DNA of 7,414 nucleotides from Acidobacteriota bacterium (GTDB taxonomy: Bacteria > Acidobacteriota > Aminicenantia > Aminicenantales > Aminicenantaceae), in NCBI GenBank assembly GCA_030609975.1, contig JAUWSR010000191.1:1-7414 (forward strand). The letters are read 5' to 3'. Every line of letters begins with the position of its first letter. Position 1 is the first letter of the stretch. Shown here piece by piece: positions 6,716 through 7,414 of this stretch. The notes under the pieces are model-generated. The model did not search any database. It saw only the letters and a list, made by a program, of their open reading frames with translations, and had not been told where the DNA came from. The position numbers were made by a program, and so were the translations under genes.

Positions 6716-7414
6716 CTACTTTTTGTCTTCGGTTCTAAGGACGGCGGCGAAGGCGCTCTGTGGGATCATGACCGCGCCGACCATCTTCATCCTTTTTTTG
6801 CCTTTTTTCTGTTTCTTGAGGAGTTTTTGTTTGCGGGTCACGTCTCCCCCATACAGTTTTGCTGTCACGTCTTTTCGGTAGGGAGAAACAGTCGAGCGTG
6901 AGATGATGTCTCCTCCGATCGCACCCTGAATGGCCACTTTGAACTGATGCCGGGGGATCTCATTTTTAAGCCGGTCACAGATCTTAACTCCCCAGTCTCG
7001 CGCTTTATCACGGAACACGATGAGGGATAAGGCATCGACCCTTTCACCATTGACCAGGATGTCGAGGCGAACCAAGTCGCTCGCTCTGTAATCGATCAGT
7101 TCATAGTCAAAGGAACCATAACCTTGGGTGATGGTTTTAAGGGTATCGTAAAAGTCATAAATGGCCTCAGCCAGCGGCATGTCGATCACAAGCTCGATAC
7201 GTCCCGGTGTGGGATAACCGGTGCGGGGATTGCCGCCCCGGCGGGACAGACACAATCTCATGACCACACCCATGTATTTTTCCGGGAAAAGCAGGGAAGC
7301 TTTGATGTAGGGTTCTTCCGTACCTTGGATCATTGAAGGATCGGGATAGTATTGGGGATTGTCTATGATGACGGTCTCGTCATTTTTAAGGGTGAATTTA
7401 TACTCAACGCTGGG
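6716..7414 (-). CDS. lepA: Elongation factor 4 (LepA, ribosome back-translocating GTPase), C-terminal part, cut by the right edge
   Basis: The frame is open from the right edge to TAG at 6718-6716, giving 232 residues, about the last third of a protein normally near 600. The N-terminal GTPase domains lie outside. The visible part begins in the segment before the EF-G domain V-like region (DNPQYYPDPSMIQGTEEPYIKA), continues through PLAEAIYDFYDTLK...GYGSFDYEL and DLVRLDILVNGERVDALSLIV, and ends in the LepA-specific C-terminal domain: YRKDVTAKLYGGDVTRKQKL, then the lysine-rich QKKGKKRMK and the closing IPQSAFAAVL. This CTD reaches toward the peptidyl-transferase centre and identifies LepA over other translational GTPases. 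LepA acts on stalled or misassembled 70S ribosomes and in 30S biogenesis. The stretch after RRGG (NPRTGYPTPGRIELVIDM) differs from common LepA sequences, suggesting a divergent lineage. ATG 7333 is internal, not the start. Confidence 0.95.
   Translation of the reverse strand, partial: PSVEYKFTLKNDETVIIDNPQYYPDPSMIQGTEEPYIKASLLFPEKYMGVVMRLCLSRRGGNPRTGYPTPGRIELVIDMPLAEAIYDFYDTLKTITQGYGSFDYELIDYRASDLVRLDILVNGERVDALSLIVFRDKARDWGVKICDRLKNEIPRHQFKVAIQGAIGGDIISRSTVSPYRKDVTAKLYGGDVTRKQKLLKKQKKGKKRMKMVGAVMIPQSAFAAVLRTEDKK

Overview
The window is a bacterial chromosomal segment of moderate GC content. It carries two edge-truncated genes and four complete ones: a partial ECF sigma factor (left edge, minus), an exported M49-type metallopeptidase (plus), an exported M14-type metallocarboxypeptidase (minus), an exported pentapeptide-repeat protein (plus), a small VOC/glyoxalase-fold protein (minus) and the C-terminal third of elongation factor 4 LepA (right edge, minus). 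No tRNA, rRNA, CRISPR array, insertion sequence or phage gene was found. The organism cannot be fixed from sequence alone. Canonical Shine-Dalgarno sites, sigma70-like promoters and several exported peptidases suit a Gram-negative heterotroph that feeds on peptides. A lineage related to Acidobacteriota/Aminicenantes or Caldithrix is my guess, resting mainly on the style of the two peptidases.

Layout. Bases 1-269 (minus) encode region 2 and the start of the linker of an ECF sigma factor whose 5' end looks damaged or cryptic. It is divergent from the M49 peptidase gene (545-2260), with a sigma70-like promoter for the latter at 439-468. The M49 and M14 genes converge with only 37 bases between them (2261-2297). 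The M14 gene (2298-5075) is read from a full-consensus promoter, TTGACA-18-TATAAT, in the 224-base intergenic region it shares with the divergent pentapeptide-repeat gene (5300-6061). That gene converges on the VOC gene (6132-6566), which lies downstream of lepA (6716 to the right edge) on the same strand and appears to have its own extended -10 promoter.

Functional reading. The two peptidases carry export signals and complete zinc-binding motifs (HEISH...EECKA in the M49 protein; HSSE...H...E in the M14 protein). They plausibly trim peptides outside the cytoplasm, one from the N-terminus (dipeptidyl-peptidase III type) and one as a carboxypeptidase-like enzyme. The pentapeptide-repeat protein is also exported and shows a strict 11-residue phenylalanine ladder nested in a 22-residue period. 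The VOC protein has two competing starts, one giving a signal/anchor segment and the other a cytosolic protein. I see no convincing evidence of a wholly new multi-gene system. The most interesting points are the HEISH-type exported M49 enzyme, the periodic repeat protein, the dual-start VOC protein and the broken 5' end of the sigma factor gene.
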